Below, piece by piece: positions 5,210 through 7,179 of a DNA stretch of 7,179 nt. Location of the stretch: positions 1-7,179 of the forward strand of contig JAFRYJ010000103.1 of assembly GCA_017437705.1 (NCBI GenBank). Direction: 5' to 3'. Under the pieces are notes generated by a model. That model did not search any database. It was not told where the DNA came from and saw only the letters and a list, made by a program, of their open reading frames with translations. The stretch comes from Lachnospiraceae bacterium. GTDB taxonomy: Bacteria > Bacillota_A > Clostridia > Lachnospirales > Lachnospiraceae. How positions within the stretch are numbered: the stretch's first letter is position 1; each line of letters begins with the position of its first letter. The translations under genes were made by a program, and so were the position numbers.

Positions 5210-7121
5210 TCAATGCCGCTTCCTTCAGCCGGGCCAGCTCTTCCCTTATCCTTGTGGAGCTTACGGTGTCGGTATAGGGAAAGAATTCCATTTCCGCACC
5301 CAGCTTTTTAAGCTCCTCCTTTTCCTGCTTCCAGTATTCGTTGCCGGCGTAGTCATCACCGGAGAAAAAACAGTCGTAGGGCCTTTTATACCACTCGGCT
5401 ATCTTTGACACGTATTCCCCCTCCACGGCCACCACCTCGTCGGCGCAGTCCATGGCCTCGATGATGCCGATCCGCTGATCAAGCGGTATCTCCGGCTTTA
5501 TTTTTTTGTATTTATATACCAGCTCGTCTGAAAGGACGCCCACTCTTAAGAAGCTGCATCTGCTCTTTGCCCTTCTTAAAAGATTGAGGTGGCCTGCGTG
5601 GAACAGGTCGAAGACGCCCATCACAAAGCCGGTGCCGTATTTCTTCGGCCCCCACGCCCACCTGTAGACCTGGGCGAAGAGCTCCCTGTTCCGGTTCCTT
5701 CCGGTAAACTCGTTCTCCGTTTTCAGGAATTCCTCAAGCCGCGGCAGGATGCCGAACCTCTCATACATCTCCCTTACCGGCATGAACCTTTCCGCCCGGG
5801 GAATGTGTATATATGTGTAAAAGATGGCCCTGAACATTATGTATGATGCCGGGCAGTCCTTAACGGTGAATTCCTGGTCGAAATATATCATCCTGCCGTC
5901 CTTCAGGAATGCATTATAGGGGATCATGTCGATATATCCCTTTTTGAGCACCGGCCCGTCTTCGGTCTGTGTATATTCAGAGGACCTCAAGATGTCATCG
6001 TAAAGCTGCCTGAAGATCCGGACCGCATTTTCAGGGTCTCTGTAAAATGCGTCTCTCAGCGCCTCCGTCAGCGGCACCGCATCGACAAAGGGCATCTCCA
6101 TGACACCGTTTTTCATGTCCGCGCTCACAGTACAGAGCCCCCGCTCCCGAAGCTCCTTTAGGTTTTTAAAGGCATCTCCCAGGGTCTCCCTGCTTTCTTC
6201 AAATACCGGATATTTCCTGACCTTTCCGTCATCATAAAAAACCGTGTTGAAGGCGTGGGACCTTTCCCTGTCTCCCGAAAGAACGGCCGCCAGGGCCCTT
6301 CTGCCGCTGTAAGGCGTCAGCCTGCATTCCATCAGGATAACGTTGGCCTGATCCGCAAACCTTCCGTTCCTTATGATGTCGTCATAGCTGTCCCGCTCCA
6401 GTTCGGCGGCGCCGCAGCTGCCTTCCCCGTAGGGGTCGTAGGTCATCACCCTGTCCCTGATACTGCGCCGGGGCAGCATGCCGTCGGAAAATACCGTCTG
6501 GGTGAATATCATGTCCGGCACAGGGTAATAACAGTATATATCTGTAAATCCCGCCGCCTTTAAAATCTCCGCCGTCTCTTCTTTTGTATGTAGCTTGCTG
6601 AGATCCTGCCTGCTTTTTACATATTCGTCCCTGGCGCCGGAAGAGTATCTGATCCCGTTCCTGTTCCTGAAAAACAGGAGCAGCGTGCCGTCGTCATTCA
6701 GAAGATCTTTCAGCTTTTTGAGTATCCGGACAGCATCACCCGTAAGCTCTTCAAGGAGCTCCGCCGCAACGATACAGTCGTATTTCCTGTCCCCGGGGAG
6801 ATCAAGGATGTCCCCGTTTATGACGTTAAGGCCCTTCCGCCCCGCGTACCTTCTCTTCGTTATCTCCGCGCATTCGGGATCGATATCCACTGCATCCGTC
6901 TCTCCTGACACGTCCAGAAGCAGCCCTGTCAGCGCTCCGCAGCCGCAGCCCGCGTCCAGTATCCGCAAATTTTCCCTGAAGGGATACCAGCTGAGGGCGT
7001 TTCTCCGCAGCGATGTCAGGGCGCGGAACACCTCCGGATCGTCGATGCCGCTGATGGCGCCGTCATAATACTCAACTCCGTCCCTTATGATGTTTTCGAT
7101 CTTACCGCATCTGCCTGTCAT
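5175..7121 (-). CDS. Fused SAM methyltransferase / WbdD-like kinase / cytidylyltransferase
   Basis: A 648-aa, three-domain, apparently soluble protein. Residues about 45-215 are a class I SAM methyltransferase: LRILDAGCGCGAL (52-64, motif I), AVDIDPE (77-83), INGDILDLP (101-109) and YDCIVAAELLEEL (114-126). Residues about 285-440 look like a small-molecule or sugar kinase. They show K303 in VRKYPVFEES as a likely ATP lysine, the catalytic loop D398-x4-N403 and the metal Asp in YFDQEF (D415). Methyltransferase followed by such a kinase recalls WbdD, the O-antigen chain-capping enzyme. Residues about 496-628 match TagD-like cytidylyltransferases, in both length (about 130 aa) and motifs: GVFDLFHAGH (502-511, HxGH) and SSTRIRE (621-627). 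The ATG at 7121 is fixed by an in-frame TAG immediately upstream; the nearest GGAG is 14 bases away, so coupling to the preceding gene is likely. The exact substrates are unknown. Confidence 0.82.
   Translation of the reverse strand: MTGRCGKIENIIRDGVEYYDGAISGIDDPEVFRALTSLRRNALSWYPFRENLRILDAGCGCGALTGLLLDVSGETDAVDIDPECAEITKRRYAGRKGLNVINGDILDLPGDRKYDCIVAAELLEELTGDAVRILKKLKDLLNDDGTLLLFFRNRNGIRYSSGARDEYVKSRQDLSKLHTKEETAEILKAAGFTDIYCYYPVPDMIFTQTVFSDGMLPRRSIRDRVMTYDPYGEGSCGAAELERDSYDDIIRNGRFADQANVILMECRLTPYSGRRALAAVLSGDRERSHAFNTVFYDDGKVRKYPVFEESRETLGDAFKNLKELRERGLCTVSADMKNGVMEMPFVDAVPLTEALRDAFYRDPENAVRIFRQLYDDILRSSEYTQTEDGPVLKKGYIDMIPYNAFLKDGRMIYFDQEFTVKDCPASYIMFRAIFYTYIHIPRAERFMPVREMYERFGILPRLEEFLKTENEFTGRNRNRELFAQVYRWAWGPKKYGTGFVMGVFDLFHAGHLNLLRRAKSRCSFLRVGVLSDELVYKYKKIKPEIPLDQRIGIIEAMDCADEVVAVEGEYVSKIAEWYKRPYDCFFSGDDYAGNEYWKQEKEELKKLGAEMEFFPYTDTVSSTRIREELARLKEAALNERKDRKTADN
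5220..5225 (-). promoter_or_regulatory. licD-family gene ribosome binding site within the upstream gene
   Basis: AAGGAA on the - strand sits 10 bases before the ATG at 5209, inside the 3' end of the three-domain gene. The spacing is slightly long. Together with the 35-bp overlap it suggests that the two proteins are made in coupled fashion. Confidence 0.45.
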
Positions 7122-7179
7122 CTATATAACTCATGCTCCAGTCGGCAAAAAATCTGCCGGTCTCAACTCCTCCGCAGGA
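7102..7179 (-). CDS. 3' end of an unidentified upstream gene (partial)
   Basis: An open frame enters from the right edge and ends at TAA (7102-7104), giving 25 residues ending in RFFADWSMSYIDDRQMR. It would overlap the start of the three-domain gene by 20 bp, in the same style as the next overlap. Its third codon positions are GC-rich, as in the neighbouring genes. A competing frame ends at TGA (7131-7133), would leave a 9-bp gap, and has poorer codon use. The fragment is too short to identify; context suggests another surface-glycan gene, which is inference only. Confidence 0.45.
   Translation of the reverse strand, partial: SCGGVETGRFFADWSMSYIDDRQMR

Noticed and set aside
3821..5311. 496-codon open frame on the + strand opposite the LicD gene
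   Set aside because: It lies antisense to a gene with clear LicD motifs, has no ribosome binding site, and its product has no recognisable motif. Long antisense frames arise from the codon bias of the real gene.
6255..6563. 102-codon + strand open frame within the fusion gene, with others at 5589-5846 and 6595-7068
   Set aside because: All lie opposite motif-bearing parts of the three-domain gene and show no motif or ribosome binding site of their own.

Overview
The window suggests a Clostridia-type Firmicute, most likely Lachnospiraceae-like. The evidence is AGGAG-type ribosome binding sites, a lipoprotein joining a beta-propeller-like region to BspA-type leucine-rich repeats, LicD-type surface chemistry, and compact same-strand gene layout. 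This placement is inference from gene content; no rRNA or tRNA is present to confirm it.

Layout. Positions 1-1345 hold a complete insertion sequence of the IS256/IS1249 type. It has near-perfect 25-bp terminal inverted repeats, an intact 374-aa DDE transposase on the + strand, and an unusual left end carrying a second copy of the terminal sequence and two palindromes. The left repeat begins at base 1, so the left flank and target duplication lie outside the window. All other genes are on the - strand, read from high to low coordinates. They are: the 3' end of an unidentified gene (7179-7102); a 648-aa three-domain protein (7121-5175) with SAM methyltransferase, WbdD-like kinase and HxGH cytidylyltransferase regions; a 446-aa LicD-family phosphotransferase (5209-3869); a 99-bp gap with a possible promoter; a 559-aa lipoprotein (3769-2090); and tcdA (2085-1363), whose stop codon is 17 bp from the insertion sequence.

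How the genes work together. The two largest genes overlap by 35 bp. They look like a coupled module that makes a CDP-activated small alcohol (cytidylyltransferase domain) and transfers its phospho-alcohol part to a surface glycan (LicD). The methyltransferase and kinase domains either modify a glycan end, as WbdD does, or help make the small molecule itself. The lipoprotein and tcdA are 4 bp apart and probably co-transcribed, although tcdA is a tRNA-modification housekeeping gene. The most notable item is the methyltransferase-kinase-cytidylyltransferase fusion next to licD. The second is the duplicated left end of the insertion sequence.
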